Positions 24,967 to 35,925 are shown, counted from the stretch's first letter. The stretch is 64,000 nt of DNA from Spirosoma endophyticum (GCF_900112365.1 NZ_FOLQ01000003.1:124001-188000); one strand, 5' to 3'. Made by a program: numbers and translations. Notes: generated from the letters alone by a model not told the origin.

Positions 24967-26340
24967 TCAAATTATTTCAAAATATCGTTTCAGTTCCCAG
25001 TCGCTGACTTGCCGAAGATACTGGCGCCATTCCCAGTCTCGGGTACGGGTAAAGTGGTCAACAAACTCAGCGCCAAACAGTTCCGAAGCTACCGGTGAAT
25101 TTGCCATTGCCCGCGTCGCTTCATCCAGATTTGTTGGTAAGATGCCGTTTCGTTTATCCGTATAACCGTTCCCCTCAGAAGCGGGAATATCGAGTGTCAG
25201 CTCATGCCGAATGCCATACAACCCTGAAGCCAGCGAAGCTGCCAGCGCCAGATACGGATTAGTGTCAGCTCCCGACACACGGTGTTCAACACGCGTGTAA
25301 GCTTCCTTATGGTTCAATACCCGAAGTGCCGTTGTCCGATTATCTACCGACCAGGTTATGGTTGTTGGCGCCCAGGCGCCTTCGACCAGGCGTTTATAGC
25401 TGTTAATGGTTGGTGCAAACATGGGCGTAATATGAGGCAGGCAATACAGTTGTCCAGCGATGAACTGCCGCATCAATTTGCTCATGTGATTGGGTTGAGC
25501 AGCGTCGTGAAACAGGTTTTTAGTTTGTTCCAGATTCCACAGACTTTGGTGAATATGTCCACTGCATCCTGGCAAATCGGCGTTCCATTTGGCCATAAAC
25601 GTAGCAACAGCACCGTGTCGGTAGGCAATTTCTTTAACGGCAGTTTTAAACAAAGCAGCTTTGTCAGCTGCGCGAACAACCTCGTCGTGCATAATAGCCG
25701 CTTCGTAAACACCCGGTCCGGTTTCGGTATGAAGCCCTTCCAACGGTATATCGAATTGACCTAACAAGTCGAATAAATCATGGTAAAACGCACTTTCGAG
25801 TGAAGGACGTAGGATCGAGTAACCGAACATACCGGGCGTCAGCGGTTCTAGTTGCTGAAAGTTTTTCTGCTGTAACGTCTGTGGAGTTTCGCGGAAATTA
25901 AACCACTCGAACTCTTGAGCAAATTCGGCATGAAAGCCCATGTCCTGACATTGCGTGGCAACCCGTTTGAGCAGACTACGCGGACAGGCAGATAAGCCGT
26001 ACTTACTTGACTGATTGTCTAAACCGTGACTAAAATCGGCCAGAAAAAACGGGATATTATCTTCCCAGGGAAGTTGCCGAAAGGTCGATACGTCGATACG
26101 TACCGGGGCATCGGGATAGCCGGAATGCCAGCCGGTAGTGCGTCCATTATCGTAAGGTGTGTCAGACGAATCCCACCCCCAAACGACGTCGCAAAAGCCG
26201 AAGCCATCGGTCAGGCCGTCCATGAATTTCTGTCGGTGAATGATTTTGCCACGTAGTACGCCGTCAATATCGGTAAATGCATACTTTATTTTAGGGCTAT
26301 CGCTTTGCTTGATGAAGTCAATAATGTCTTGCTGGTTCAT
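24967..26340 (-). CDS. Glutamine-synthetase-like ligase (PuuA/GlnA-like family)
   Basis: 457 aa from ATG at 26340. A TTG at 26373 would overlap a -7-like GAATTTTG element and is rejected. The GS fold is clear: N-terminal beta-grasp with YAFTDIDGVLRGKII; metal/ATP segments ETGPGVYEAAI and CSGHIHQSLW; APTINSYKRLVEGAWAP; the DNRTTALRVL arginine loop; and GADTNPYLALAASLASGLYG. The opening matches the GS-like subgroup that contains gamma-glutamyl-polyamine/amine ligases, rather than the nitrogen-assimilating GlnA. The substrate amine is unknown. The neighbouring atypical kinase suggests a shared pathway, which is inference. Confidence 0.8.
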   Translation of the reverse strand: MNQQDIIDFIKQSDSPKIKYAFTDIDGVLRGKIIHRQKFMDGLTDGFGFCDVVWGWDSSDTPYDNGRTTGWHSGYPDAPVRIDVSTFRQLPWEDNIPFFLADFSHGLDNQSSKYGLSACPRSLLKRVATQCQDMGFHAEFAQEFEWFNFRETPQTLQQKNFQQLEPLTPGMFGYSILRPSLESAFYHDLFDLLGQFDIPLEGLHTETGPGVYEAAIMHDEVVRAADKAALFKTAVKEIAYRHGAVATFMAKWNADLPGCSGHIHQSLWNLEQTKNLFHDAAQPNHMSKLMRQFIAGQLYCLPHITPMFAPTINSYKRLVEGAWAPTTITWSVDNRTTALRVLNHKEAYTRVEHRVSGADTNPYLALAASLASGLYGIRHELTLDIPASEGNGYTDKRNGILPTNLDEATRAMANSPVASELFGAEFVDHFTRTRDWEWRQYLRQVSDWELKRYFEII

Positions 26341-26500
26341 GATGGGCAGCTTATTCTTCGAAACGCTAACCAAAATTCAAACACTGCTTTTAAACGAATA
26401 GACGCTGAATTTTGGCGGGTAAAGCTACTTATTCCTACGCTACCATCATTGCGTTGATAAACCTTGCTTTTAAACGTATCGAAAAGTTTAATCTACCAGA

Positions 26501-28087
26501 CTACTTTACATTATCCAGATTAAAATGCAGCCCACGGTTTTCGCGACGGGCCATAGCCATCTTGATAACTAAATAGGCGACTTCAATCATGTTACGTAAT
26601 TCGCAAATGGGTACCGATACTTTCGACTGGCGATAAAGCTCTTCGTGCTCTAAATAAATAAGTTCAAGTCGATCCATGGCCCGTTTCAGGCGTCGGTTCG
26701 AGCGCACAATACCGACGTAGTTCGACATGATTGACTCTAGTTCCTTCTTCATTTCGGTTACCAAAACCAGTTCTTCCGGGTGGGTGGTACCCGCATCATT
26801 CCAGGCAGGAATGTTCTCAGGCAAAGATGCCTGACCAAGTAATTCGACGGTTTTCTCGTATGCCCGATGACCAAACACCACGGCTTCGAGCAATGAGTTG
26901 GACGCCAGGCGATTGGCCCCGTGCAAGCCCGTGCAGGAACATTCGCCAACGGCATACAGGAACTGAATGTTAGTTTGCCCCCATTCATTGACCCGAACGC
27001 CCCCGCACAAATAATGCTGCGCTGGTACAACCGGGATGTAATCTTTCCGTATATCTAGTCCCAAATGGTCCTGGCAATAGGCGGTTATATTAGGGAAATG
27101 TTCAATAAATCGTTCGTAATCGCAATGGGTCACGTCCAGATAAACGTGTGGATCACCGGCCTTTTTCATCTCGGAGTCAATGGCACGGGCCACAATGTCG
27201 CGCGGGGCAAGCGACAGCCGAGGATCATAGTTTTCCATGAACGTCTCGCCCTTTTTGGTACGTAGTATGCCACCAAAACCACGTACTGCTTCTGAAATCA
27301 AAAAATTGGGTTTTTTGCCCGGTTCATACAGCGCCGTAGGGTGAAACTGGATAAACTCCATATCCTTGCCAATGCCTTTGGCGCGGTAGGCCATCGCAAT
27401 ACCATCGCCCGTAGCAATGCTGGGATTGGTCGTATTCTGGTAAATATTGCCAATACCGCCCGTTGCCAGCAAGGTTGTTTTCGCCAGAAACTGCTCGACT
27501 TCGCCGTTTTTGGTATTCAGTACGTAGGCGCCAAAGCACTTGTTATCGGTATCGTAGCGATGAACCGTTTCGCCGAGCTGGTGACGCGTAATGAGTTCTA
27601 CAGCATAGAAATGGGTGAAAATCTCGATGGATTTCAACGAATTCGCCTTTTCTAATAAAGCCCGCTCAATTTCAGCGCCCGTAATATCTTTGAAATGAAG
27701 AATCCGGTAGTCGGAGTGACCACCTTCTTTGGCCAGATCATAATCGGTCCCGCCATGCTCTTTGTCGAAACGAGTGCCGTAGTTAATCAGCTCCTGAATC
27801 CGACCGGGCGCTTCACGTACCACAATTTCAACAATGTGGCGGTCGCTGAGAAAATCGCCCGCGATCATCGTATCCTCGATGTGCTTCTCGAACGAATCAT
27901 CTTCCGACCAGACAGCCGCAATGCCTCCCTGAGCATATTTTGTGTTGGTTTCGTCGGCCTGCACCTTTGTAATGACACCGATACATACCTCTTGCTGCAA
28001 CTCGTCAAAGTGCATCGCCAGCTTGGTGGCGTAACTCAGGCCCGCGATGCCGGAGCCAATAACCAGAAAATCGAATTGATGGGACAT
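26501..28087 (-). CDS. nadB: L-aspartate oxidase
   Basis: FAD enzyme oxidising aspartate to iminoaspartate, the first step of de novo NAD synthesis. 528 aa from ATG at 28087 (MSHQFDFLVIGSGIAGLSYA); a TTG 18 bp upstream is rejected. Motifs: the FAD dinucleotide fold VIGSGIAGLSYA, the substrate/FAD region TKYAQGGIAAVW, ATGGIGNIYQNTTNP, HPTALYEPG, QHYLCGGVRVNEWGQT and CTGLHGANRLASNSLLEAVVFG. The C-terminal helical domain contains the RSNRRLKRAMDRLE segment. It is followed downstream by the ligase gene and preceded by nadA. Confidence 0.95.
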   Translation of the reverse strand: MSHQFDFLVIGSGIAGLSYATKLAMHFDELQQEVCIGVITKVQADETNTKYAQGGIAAVWSEDDSFEKHIEDTMIAGDFLSDRHIVEIVVREAPGRIQELINYGTRFDKEHGGTDYDLAKEGGHSDYRILHFKDITGAEIERALLEKANSLKSIEIFTHFYAVELITRHQLGETVHRYDTDNKCFGAYVLNTKNGEVEQFLAKTTLLATGGIGNIYQNTTNPSIATGDGIAMAYRAKGIGKDMEFIQFHPTALYEPGKKPNFLISEAVRGFGGILRTKKGETFMENYDPRLSLAPRDIVARAIDSEMKKAGDPHVYLDVTHCDYERFIEHFPNITAYCQDHLGLDIRKDYIPVVPAQHYLCGGVRVNEWGQTNIQFLYAVGECSCTGLHGANRLASNSLLEAVVFGHRAYEKTVELLGQASLPENIPAWNDAGTTHPEELVLVTEMKKELESIMSNYVGIVRSNRRLKRAMDRLELIYLEHEELYRQSKVSVPICELRNMIEVAYLVIKMAMARRENRGLHFNLDNVK

Positions 28088-28272
28088 TGGAGTCGAATTA
28101 AACAAAGCAAACCAGCATTTTTCAGCCGATGTTTAAGGTCTTTATTTTTAATAGTATCTGCCTCACTTTTATCATAAATAGATAGAATAATTATGCGCTC
28201 ATCTATTATTTTAACACAGGTAATTTACTCAGGCACCTCCACTTTTTCCTTTCTGCTTTGAGTTTAAGTTGT

Positions 28273-29262
28273 CTATTTGCTCAATTCAAGCATCCGCGCT
28301 ACTGATTCATAAGCTTTTACTCGTATATCTTCTGGTACAATGATCTCTGGTTGTTCGTAGAGCATGGCGTTATAGACCTTCTCCATGGTATTCATCTTCA
28401 TATATGGACACTCCGAACAGGCGCAGGTATTGTTCTGGCTGGCAGGGGCCGGAATAATCTTCTTATGCGGAACCGCCTGCTTCATCTTGTGCAGAATTCC
28501 TGCTTCTGTACCCACGATGAACGTTTGTTCGGGGCTATCTACTACGTATTTGAGTAAAGCCGTTGTCGAACCAACATAGTCGGCTTCACTCAGAATATGC
28601 TCCTGACATTCTGGGTGGGCAATGAACTTGGCTTCGGGATATTGTATCCGCAACTTGTGCAGCTTTTCAAGCGAAATGTCGATGTGAACAATGCAGGCAC
28701 CATCCCACAGCACCATATCCCGTCCCGTTTTTTTCGAGACGAAGCGACCCAGATTGGCATCGGGTGCGAAGATTATTTTTTGATCTTTCGGCAGACTCTC
28801 AACAATTTTCAGGGCATTTGACGACGTAACGATAATGTCAGACAATGCCTTGATTTCGGCCGAGCAGTTGATATACGACAGAACGATGTGATCAGGATAT
28901 TGCGCCTTGAATGCTGCGAACTTGTCGGCTGGGGCAGAGTCGGCGAGTGAACAACCCGCGTTGAGATCAGGAATGACAACTTTTTTCTCCGGTGAAAGCA
29001 CTTTTGCCGTTTCGCCCATGAAATGAACTCCGCAAAACACAATCATATCAGCGGGTGTTGCAGCGGCCTGTTGGCTCAAACCAAGGCTGTCACCAATGTA
29101 ATCGGCGATGTCCTGAATAGCGCCATCTACGTAGTAGTGAGCCAGAATAACAGCATTTTTTTCTTTCTTGAGCCGATTGATTTCGGCAACTAAATCTATG
29201 TCGTCGGCAACGGGCTTGTTGACGTAACCCACGCGCTGAACTTCTTCCAGGAGTGCTTCCAT
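28273..29262 (-). CDS. nadA: Quinolinate synthase A
   Basis: Condenses iminoaspartate with dihydroxyacetone phosphate to quinolinate, using a [4Fe-4S] cluster; NadB, encoded just downstream, supplies its substrate. 329 aa. It shows [34 protein letters not shown] (first cluster Cys), [12 protein letters not shown] (second) and [16 protein letters not shown] (third, at the C-terminus), plus the HPEC segment. nadA-nadB are separated by 185 bp of AT-rich sequence; nadC is not in the window. Confidence 0.95.
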   Translation of the reverse strand: MEALLEEVQRVGYVNKPVADDIDLVAEINRLKKEKNAVILAHYYVDGAIQDIADYIGDSLGLSQQAAATPADMIVFCGVHFMGETAKVLSPEKKVVIPDLNAGCSLADSAPADKFAAFKAQYPDHIVLSYINCSAEIKALSDIIVTSSNALKIVESLPKDQKIIFAPDANLGRFVSKKTGRDMVLWDGACIVHIDISLEKLHKLRIQYPEAKFIAHPECQEHILSEADYVGSTTALLKYVVDSPEQTFIVGTEAGILHKMKQAVPHKKIIPAPASQNNTCACSECPYMKMNTMEKVYNAMLYEQPEIIVPEDIRVKAYESVARMLELSK

Positions 29263-29369
29263 TAGTTAGGACTTGGTGTTTGTTAATGAAACAACGAATG
29301 ACGGCAAAATGTCACTACGTTAGTTATGTCGGCGAATATAGTTGTTGGGGAAATCAACGCACTGATTAG

Positions 29370-29492
29370 ATGAATCCCGACGGGCGAATCTATCCTATCG
29401 AAGAACTGGCGGAGCGAATTCACGCGGGGCGAATTTCAGGAAACCTTTCGGGCTTTCAAACAACAACCCATATTTGGTTAGTTTTGACATAA
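29370..29492 (+). other. 40-codon reading frame upstream of the flavoreductase gene
   Basis: ATG at 29370 to TAA at 29490. The peptide starts MNPDGRIYPIEELAERIHAG, an amphipathic, protein-like composition. It ends inside the promoter of the next gene. It may be a small gene, a leader or a remnant; no family is recognised. Confidence 0.25.
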
Positions 29493-29502
29493 AGTAGATT
29501 TG
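29473..29502 (+). promoter_or_regulatory. Promoter of the flavoreductase gene
   Basis: TTTG (29473-29476), an 18-nt spacer and TAGATTTG (29495-29502) form a near-ideal Bacteroidota promoter. The predicted start site falls on or next to the ATG at 29506. Confidence 0.65.
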
Positions 29503-29505
29503 GTC

Positions 29506-30561
29506 ATGACCGACGACTTTCTCCAACTACGTATTGTTCAAATTGTCACCGAAACTCCCGATGCTAAAAGCTATTTCCTGGAGCCGATAGATGAAAAGCC
29601 TGTCTTACACCGCGCCGGACAGTTTTTAACGTTGATCTTAACCCATCATGCCCATGAGGTACGTCGGTCCTATTCTATTAGTTCGATGCCGGGAGAGCCG
29701 TTACGTTTAACAATCAAACGGCTTGAAAATGGAGAAATTTCGCGCTACCTGCTTGCTTCGTTACGTGTTGGCGATGTGTTAACAAGCCTTCATCCTGCCG
29801 GACGGTTTACACTTGATGACAATCAAACGGGCGATTTAGTCTTCTTGGGCGCTGGAAGCGGCATAACTCCGCTCTTTTCTTTGTTAAAGCAGGTACTATT
29901 TACTGAGTCAGACCGACGGGTTACGTTACTTTACAGCAATCCGAATGAACGATCTATTATTTTCCGGGAAGAGTTAGAAAATCTACAACGTCAATTCCCG
30001 GATCGTTTTCGCCTTCTGTATTTACTAAGCAATCCATCTGAGAATTGGTATGGCTTGCGCGGACGTTTGAATAACGTAATGCTCGAACGACTGTTGCCCG
30101 ATCTGGTCGGCAAATCCAACTGGAAGACACTCCATTTTTATGTTTGCGGACCGGGCGATTATATGCGGATGATTCAGTTTACGCTCATTTTTAGGGGCTT
30201 TCGGCTGGAGCAGATTCGGCGTGAGAATTTCGTTGTAGAACAGGTCTTTCTGGCACCTCCGCCTGCTCTGGCACAGGACCGAACGGTGCTGCTACGTTTT
30301 CGCGGACGCGAAGTCGAAATTCGTGAGGTTGAAATTCAGGTTTCCGCCTATAAATCCATTCTACAGGCTGCTTTGGACGAGGGCATCTCGTTGCCCTATA
30401 GCTGTCGGGGAGGCCGTTGTTCAACCTGTGCGGCCCGGTGCACGGCTGGAAGCGTGCATATGACAATCAACGACGTACTGACGGAGCGCGATCTGCGGGA
30501 AGGCTGGGTATTGACCTGCACCGGTTACCCGGAAAGTGATGGAGTCGTGATTGAAATTTAA
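29506..30561 (+). CDS. Flavin and 2Fe-2S oxidoreductase (PaaE/HCP-reductase-like)
   Basis: 351 aa electron-transfer protein with three modules. An FAD-binding barrel covers about 1-105 (RRSYSISSMPGEPLRLTIKR). An NAD(P)-binding domain follows (about 110-235, FLGAGSGITPLFSLLKQ and FYVCGPGDYMRM). The plant-type [2Fe-2S] ferredoxin domain (about 262-351) has Cys ligands in SCRGGRCSTCAARC and a fourth in LTCTG. It moves electrons from NAD(P)H to an unidentified partner; phenylacetyl-CoA epoxidase reductase is one family member, but no paa genes are present. The start is ATG at 29506; a TTG six bases earlier lies inside the -7 element. Confidence 0.87.
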   Translation: MTDDFLQLRIVQIVTETPDAKSYFLEPIDEKPVLHRAGQFLTLILTHHAHEVRRSYSISSMPGEPLRLTIKRLENGEISRYLLASLRVGDVLTSLHPAGRFTLDDNQTGDLVFLGAGSGITPLFSLLKQVLFTESDRRVTLLYSNPNERSIIFREELENLQRQFPDRFRLLYLLSNPSENWYGLRGRLNNVMLERLLPDLVGKSNWKTLHFYVCGPGDYMRMIQFTLIFRGFRLEQIRRENFVVEQVFLAPPPALAQDRTVLLRFRGREVEIREVEIQVSAYKSILQAALDEGISLPYSCRGGRCSTCAARCTAGSVHMTINDVLTERDLREGWVLTCTGYPESDGVVIEI

Positions 30562-30591
30562 CGTAGTGTGGGCTTCCGCCCACACTACGTT
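30560..30591. repeat. 14-bp hairpin with GTAG/CTAC ends between converging genes
   Basis: Arms 30560-30573 and 30578-30591 are perfect complements around a TTCC loop, and overlap the stop codons of both flanking genes. The foot is ACGTAG/CTACGT. It probably acts as a bidirectional terminator, although no long T run follows. Confidence 0.75.
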
Positions 30592-31207
30592 ACACCTTCG
30601 TTTTCAAAAACTCAATAACTACATTCAGCCCTTTGTAATAGTGGTTATTGTTCGGAATGACGATGTCTGCTTCGGCGCGGTAGGGCTTTATAAATTGCCG
30701 ATACGTGGGTTTGACATGGTATTTCCAGCGATACATGACATCATCGAGATCGTAGCCCCGTTCTTCGGCATCGCGTTTCACGCGTCGTTCGAGTTTGATG
30801 CTGTTTTTGGCGTCGATGAAGATTTTTAAATCCATTTGATCGGCCAGTTCGCGAAAGTGAAAGACAAATATCCCTTCAACGATAATGATTGGTGCCGGGT
30901 GAAACGTCAATAACTTGGGTACAATCAAGGGGTTGTTGAAGGTATATTCCATCTGCGTAACAATCTCACCGTCACGTAGCTTGCCAATATGTTGCGCGTA
31001 GAGATGATGATCAATTGTTTCCGGTAAATCGAAGTTATGAACGCCCTGATCATCTACGGGGATGACATCACGACTGAGGTAGTAATTATCCTGCGAAATC
31101 AGACAAATCTGATCTTCTGTAAACGCATTGAGTACGCCTTTCAAGAATGATGTTTTGCCGGACGCGCTGCCGCCCGTAATACCGACGATAAATGGTTTAG
31201 TAGTCAT
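30590..31207 (-). CDS. udk: Uridine kinase
   Basis: Phosphorylates uridine and cytidine with ATP or GTP in pyrimidine salvage. 205 aa from ATG at 31207 (MTTKPFIVGITGGSASGKT). It has the P-loop GGSASGKTSFLK, SQDNYYLSRD, FDLPETIDHHL, IVEGIFVFHF and the late segment RRVKRDAEERGYDLDDV that binds the nucleotide. An upstream in-frame start would add 17 unconvincing residues. It overlaps the hairpin shared with the converging flavoreductase gene. Confidence 0.9.
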   Translation of the reverse strand: MTTKPFIVGITGGSASGKTSFLKGVLNAFTEDQICLISQDNYYLSRDVIPVDDQGVHNFDLPETIDHHLYAQHIGKLRDGEIVTQMEYTFNNPLIVPKLLTFHPAPIIIVEGIFVFHFRELADQMDLKIFIDAKNSIKLERRVKRDAEERGYDLDDVMYRWKYHVKPTYRQFIKPYRAEADIVIPNNNHYYKGLNVVIEFLKTKV

Positions 31208-31262
31208 GTTGATGGCTGGGTAAGTAACAAAGAAAGCTGGAACGCATAAACCAGCCATAAAA

Positions 31263-31297
31263 AAAGCGGTCCACTTGTATAAAGTGAATCGCTTTTA
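31263..31297 (-). terminator. Terminator of atpC
   Basis: AAAAGCG and CGCTTTT, with inner CACTT/AAGTG pairing around GTATA, followed on the minus strand by a run of seven or more T, 18 bp past the atpC stop. Confidence 0.8.
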
Positions 31298-31314
31298 GCA
31301 ATAAGAGAGGTTGA

Positions 31315-31560
31315 CTAAACGATTACCGCTTCGGCAAGTACCAGCACTTTATTTTGCAGCACTTCCACGACGCCACCATCAACCGTAAACGTTTGTTGAC
31401 CAGAGGTTGTCTGTACAATAATAGACCCACGGTCGAGTGTACTCACTAATGGAGCGTGGTTGTTCAATACTTGAAACTGGCCTTCACTGCCTGGAAACGT
31501 AACGGCACTGGCTTCGCCAGAAAAGACCTTGCGGTCGGGAGTGATAATGTCTACGGTCAT
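31315..31560 (-). CDS. atpC: ATP synthase F1 epsilon subunit
   Basis: 81 aa, equal to the N-terminal beta-sandwich of the rotor subunit (MTVDIITPDRKVFSGEASAV, GSEGQFQVLNNHAPLVS, VDGGVVEVLQNKVLVLAE). The C-terminal helical hairpin found in longer epsilon subunits is missing, as is common in Bacteroidota, so the inhibitory arm is absent. It lies downstream of atpD, but a secreted hypothetical gene and a hairpin spacer intervene. Confidence 0.93.
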   Translation of the reverse strand: MTVDIITPDRKVFSGEASAVTFPGSEGQFQVLNNHAPLVSTLDRGSIIVQTTSGQQTFTVDGGVVEVLQNKVLVLAEAVIV

Positions 31561-31567
31561 ACTAATT

Positions 31568-31631
31568 AATGATGAATTATAAATGATGAATTATAAATGA
31601 AAGCTGCCTTCATCATTTATAATTCATCATT
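31568..31631. repeat. Perfect 23-bp inverted repeat upstream of atpC
   Basis: Arms 31568-31590 and 31609-31631 are exact complements, built from GATGAATTATAAAT units; one extra partial unit lies in the 18-nt loop. It fills the 73-bp gap between the hypothetical gene stop (31634) and the atpC start (31560). Confidence 0.9.
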
Positions 31632-31633
31632 TT

Positions 31634-32320
31634 TTACAGGGCTCCTTTAACTAAATTGAGTAGGCTACTAATTTCAGTTTTTGCTACTGGTTCAGCGGCT
31701 TTAGCGACTAATCCACCCTGATCTAATTTACTTACACTCGCCAGCGCCTTCGAGATCAAAGATTTGCCCGTTGATTGCGTACCGCCACCAAGGCTGGATA
31801 AAGCGCTGCCGATCCCTGACAAACCGCTGGTTAGCTGACTGCCTTTACCTAACAAGGAGCCTGCTGCCAGAATACCTTCAAGCTGATTGCCACCCGAAGC
31901 GAGTTTGGCCAGACTAACGGCTTTTCCTAACACACCACTACCCAAAGCACCCGTTGGAATGAGTGGAAGCAGCGCTTTAAGTTTGCTAGCCTGCGCCAGC
32001 AACTTGTCCTTAAATGACGTAGGTTTCTGCTGAGCAGCGGCTTCCAGGCCAGCAATACCTGTTTGTAATTCCTGCGTTGTTGTAGCCTTGTCTCCTTTGT
32101 TGAGCGCAGCCACCGCATTGTCTAGGTGAGCATCCGGCGAATCCGCAGTTTGCGTCGTTGCCGATACGCCTGGCGTGATAGCAGAGTCCTTAATTGCCCC
32201 AATCACCGTTGGCTTGGCTACCGACGTAGTTGCCGTTTGCGATGACGCATCTGTTGCCGTTGCCACCAAAAAACTAATTGACAGACAAGCCATTCCTACA
32301 CTAAATCGGATCATTTTCAT
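31634..32320 (-). CDS. Secreted Ala/Ser/Gly-rich hypothetical protein between atpD and atpC
   Basis: 228 aa. The signal peptide (hydrophobic at residues 6-21) ends near DASSQ. The mature part is low in aromatic residues and rich in Ala, Ser, Gly, Thr and Leu. It has a helical LDNAVAALNKGDKATTTQEL segment that looks like a single TPR-like pair, then Gly/Ser/Leu repeats (GSGVLGKAVSLAKLASGGNQ). No known domain is recognised. It separates atpD from atpC, which are normally neighbours, on the same strand and so possibly in the same transcript. Confidence 0.7.
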   Translation of the reverse strand: MKMIRFSVGMACLSISFLVATATDASSQTATTSVAKPTVIGAIKDSAITPGVSATTQTADSPDAHLDNAVAALNKGDKATTTQELQTGIAGLEAAAQQKPTSFKDKLLAQASKLKALLPLIPTGALGSGVLGKAVSLAKLASGGNQLEGILAAGSLLGKGSQLTSGLSGIGSALSSLGGGTQSTGKSLISKALASVSKLDQGGLVAKAAEPVAKTEISSLLNLVKGAL

Positions 32321-32442
32321 AAAAACGTAGTGTTATGTTCATGATATAGCAGACTTGGGCGAGGAAGGCCCGTTTGTACTATAAACTATGGTTCACAGTA
32401 TTTGTAGCGTTAACAAATAACCGTGAACCACAGCTGGAAATC

Positions 32443-34048
<1,606 letters not shown>

Positions 34049-34276
34049 GGAACAGCTCAGTCATTTTGCACCTGATTAGTAATGGAATGCGTTTGGCAAT
34101 AAGCTTTTTACGATAAAAGGTAAACAAAAGCGGGTCCGGGCGGATTTGTACAAAACGTAGTCGGTCAGTTAAGAGGACCTTTAATGGACCGGTGGGTAAA
34201 AACAACAAAATTAGTAGCAGGCTTTCTCGCCAAATAGGTATTAACTTATCGACTCATTCACGTAACGACAGAATAA

Positions 34277-35860
34277 ATGCTCCAACAACGGTCAAGTGGT
34301 ATATTACTTCACATCACATCCCTCCCTTCTGCGCATGGTGTCGGCGATTTAGGTCCCGAAGCGTATCGATTTGCTGATTTCCTGGAAGCTGCCAAACAAA
34401 CGTACTGGCAAATTCTTCCCCTTACCCCCGTCGACCCCGGTGCCGGTTTTTCACCTTACAGTAGCCCATCCGCTTTTGCTGGTAATATACTGATGATCAG
34501 CTTGGAAAAGCTGGTGGATGATAATTTTCTAAGCCCTGATTTTCTGGATGTTTTCAATGAGCAGCCCGTTCAGGATGTAACCATAAGCGAAGCGCCGACC
34601 GTATCGGGAGATACTGTAAACCCCGTGCTGGCTGGGCCACTCGTGCTGGCTCCCTCTACGCTGCATGCCGCCTGGATAAAAAAACGACCTTTATTGCAAT
34701 TGGCCGCCGAAAACTTTCTGGCCAACGCAACGATAGCCCAACGTAGTGATTATGAGCGGTTTTGTGCCTGGCAGGCCGATTGGCTCGACGATTATGCTTT
34801 ATTCACTACGTTGCAGGAAGAAACGGGAGAACCCTTCTGGTTACGCTGGCCTGCCGAAATCGTTCGGCGCGATCCAATTGCGCTGGCTGAGCAGACGGTA
34901 AAGCTGAGTCATCATATTGAGATCGTAAAGGTGACACAGTATTTCTTTATGAAGCAGTGGAATGAATTGACCGCCTACTGCTACGAACGGAAGATTCACC
35001 TCATGGGCGATATTCCGATATACGTTCAGTTCAACAGCGCCGATGTTTGGGCCAATCCAACCCTGTTTAAACTTGACGAAAACTTTCAGCCTTTATTTGT
35101 TGCCGGGGCTCCCCCCGATTATTTCAGCGAGTACGGTCAGCGGTGGGGGAATCCAATTTACGATTGGGACGAGCACGAACGAACCGGCTTTGCCTGGTGG
35201 ATGCGTCGGCTACGGCACCAGATGTCATTGTATAGCCTGACTCGCTTAGACCACTTCCTGGGCTTTGCTGTCTTTTGGGAAATTCCTGCCAGTGAACCCA
35301 CAGCCAAGGTTGGGGAATGGGTTAAAGCACCCATCGAAGCGTTTATGCATGCCATGCATCGTCAGTTCGTCCAGTTGCCCATTATTGCAGAAGACCTGGG
35401 AGCAAAAGCGGCTGACATTCAACCTTTTCTGCGGCATTATGGAATACCCGGCATGCGGGTAATACAATTTGGATTTGGTAAAGACCTGCCAACATCGACC
35501 TATGCTCCGCATAATCACGCCGAAAATTTCGTGGTTTATTCCGGAACGCATGATAATAATACAACCCTTGGCTGGTTCCGCGAGTCGGATGATGAGCATC
35601 GCCAGCGAATGAGCGACTACCTCGGCATTGAGATTACGGAAGCGAACGTAGTGGATCAGATTTGCCGGTTAACCATGCAATCTGTAGCCAGACTGTCTAT
35701 TTTACCCATGCAGGACGTACTGAATCTCGACGAAACAGGCCGTATGAATACACCGGGTTTAGGTGGCCGAAGCTGGCAGTGGCGCTTACAGCCCGATCAA
35801 CTGACGGAGGAAGTATCCCAAAAACTAGTGAAACTGACTCGAATGACGGGACGGGGGTAA
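34277..35860 (+). CDS. malQ: 4-alpha-glucanotransferase (amylomaltase, GH77)
   Basis: Transfers alpha-1,4-glucan segments between maltodextrins in the cytoplasm. 527 aa. GH77 hallmarks: RSSGILLHITSLPSAHGVGD at the N-terminus, PLTPVDPGAGFSPYSSPSAFAGN, GDIPIYVQFNSADVWANP and PPDYFSEYGQRWGNPIYDW. The nucleophile Asp lies in LTRLDHFLGF, the acid/base Glu in IIAEDLG, and the third carboxylate in GTHDNNTTLGWF. No other maltose or glycogen genes are near. It converges on the aldo-keto reductase gene. Confidence 0.94.
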   Translation: MLQQRSSGILLHITSLPSAHGVGDLGPEAYRFADFLEAAKQTYWQILPLTPVDPGAGFSPYSSPSAFAGNILMISLEKLVDDNFLSPDFLDVFNEQPVQDVTISEAPTVSGDTVNPVLAGPLVLAPSTLHAAWIKKRPLLQLAAENFLANATIAQRSDYERFCAWQADWLDDYALFTTLQEETGEPFWLRWPAEIVRRDPIALAEQTVKLSHHIEIVKVTQYFFMKQWNELTAYCYERKIHLMGDIPIYVQFNSADVWANPTLFKLDENFQPLFVAGAPPDYFSEYGQRWGNPIYDWDEHERTGFAWWMRRLRHQMSLYSLTRLDHFLGFAVFWEIPASEPTAKVGEWVKAPIEAFMHAMHRQFVQLPIIAEDLGAKAADIQPFLRHYGIPGMRVIQFGFGKDLPTSTYAPHNHAENFVVYSGTHDNNTTLGWFRESDDEHRQRMSDYLGIEITEANVVDQICRLTMQSVARLSILPMQDVLNLDETGRMNTPGLGGRSWQWRLQPDQLTEEVSQKLVKLTRMTGRG

Positions 35861-35867
35861 AAATAAC

Positions 35868-35920
35868 GTAGTCTGGTTATTGGCTCAGCAATCGCTTATT
35901 ACTAAGCCAATAACCAGACT
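35868..35920. repeat. 16-bp inverted repeat with GTAG foot between converging genes
   Basis: AGTCTGGTTATTGGCT (35870-35885) and AGCCAATAACCAGACT (35905-35920) are perfect complements around a 19-nt loop; GTAG overlaps the left foot. It probably ends transcription from both sides, although T runs are weak. Confidence 0.75.
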
Positions 35921-35925
35921 AAATA

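Noticed and set aside
25282-25764. 160-codon plus-strand frame opposite the ligase-like gene
   Set aside because: It is a shadow of a clear glutamine-synthetase-fold gene; the translated sequence has no recognisable features.
26341-26373. TTG start of the ligase-like gene at 26373
   Set aside because: It overlaps a -7-like GAATTTTG sequence; the ATG at 26340 is the normal family start.
27695-28177. 160-codon plus-strand frame opposite nadB
   Set aside because: It lies antisense to strongly conserved nadB codons and shows no domain, signal or promoter.
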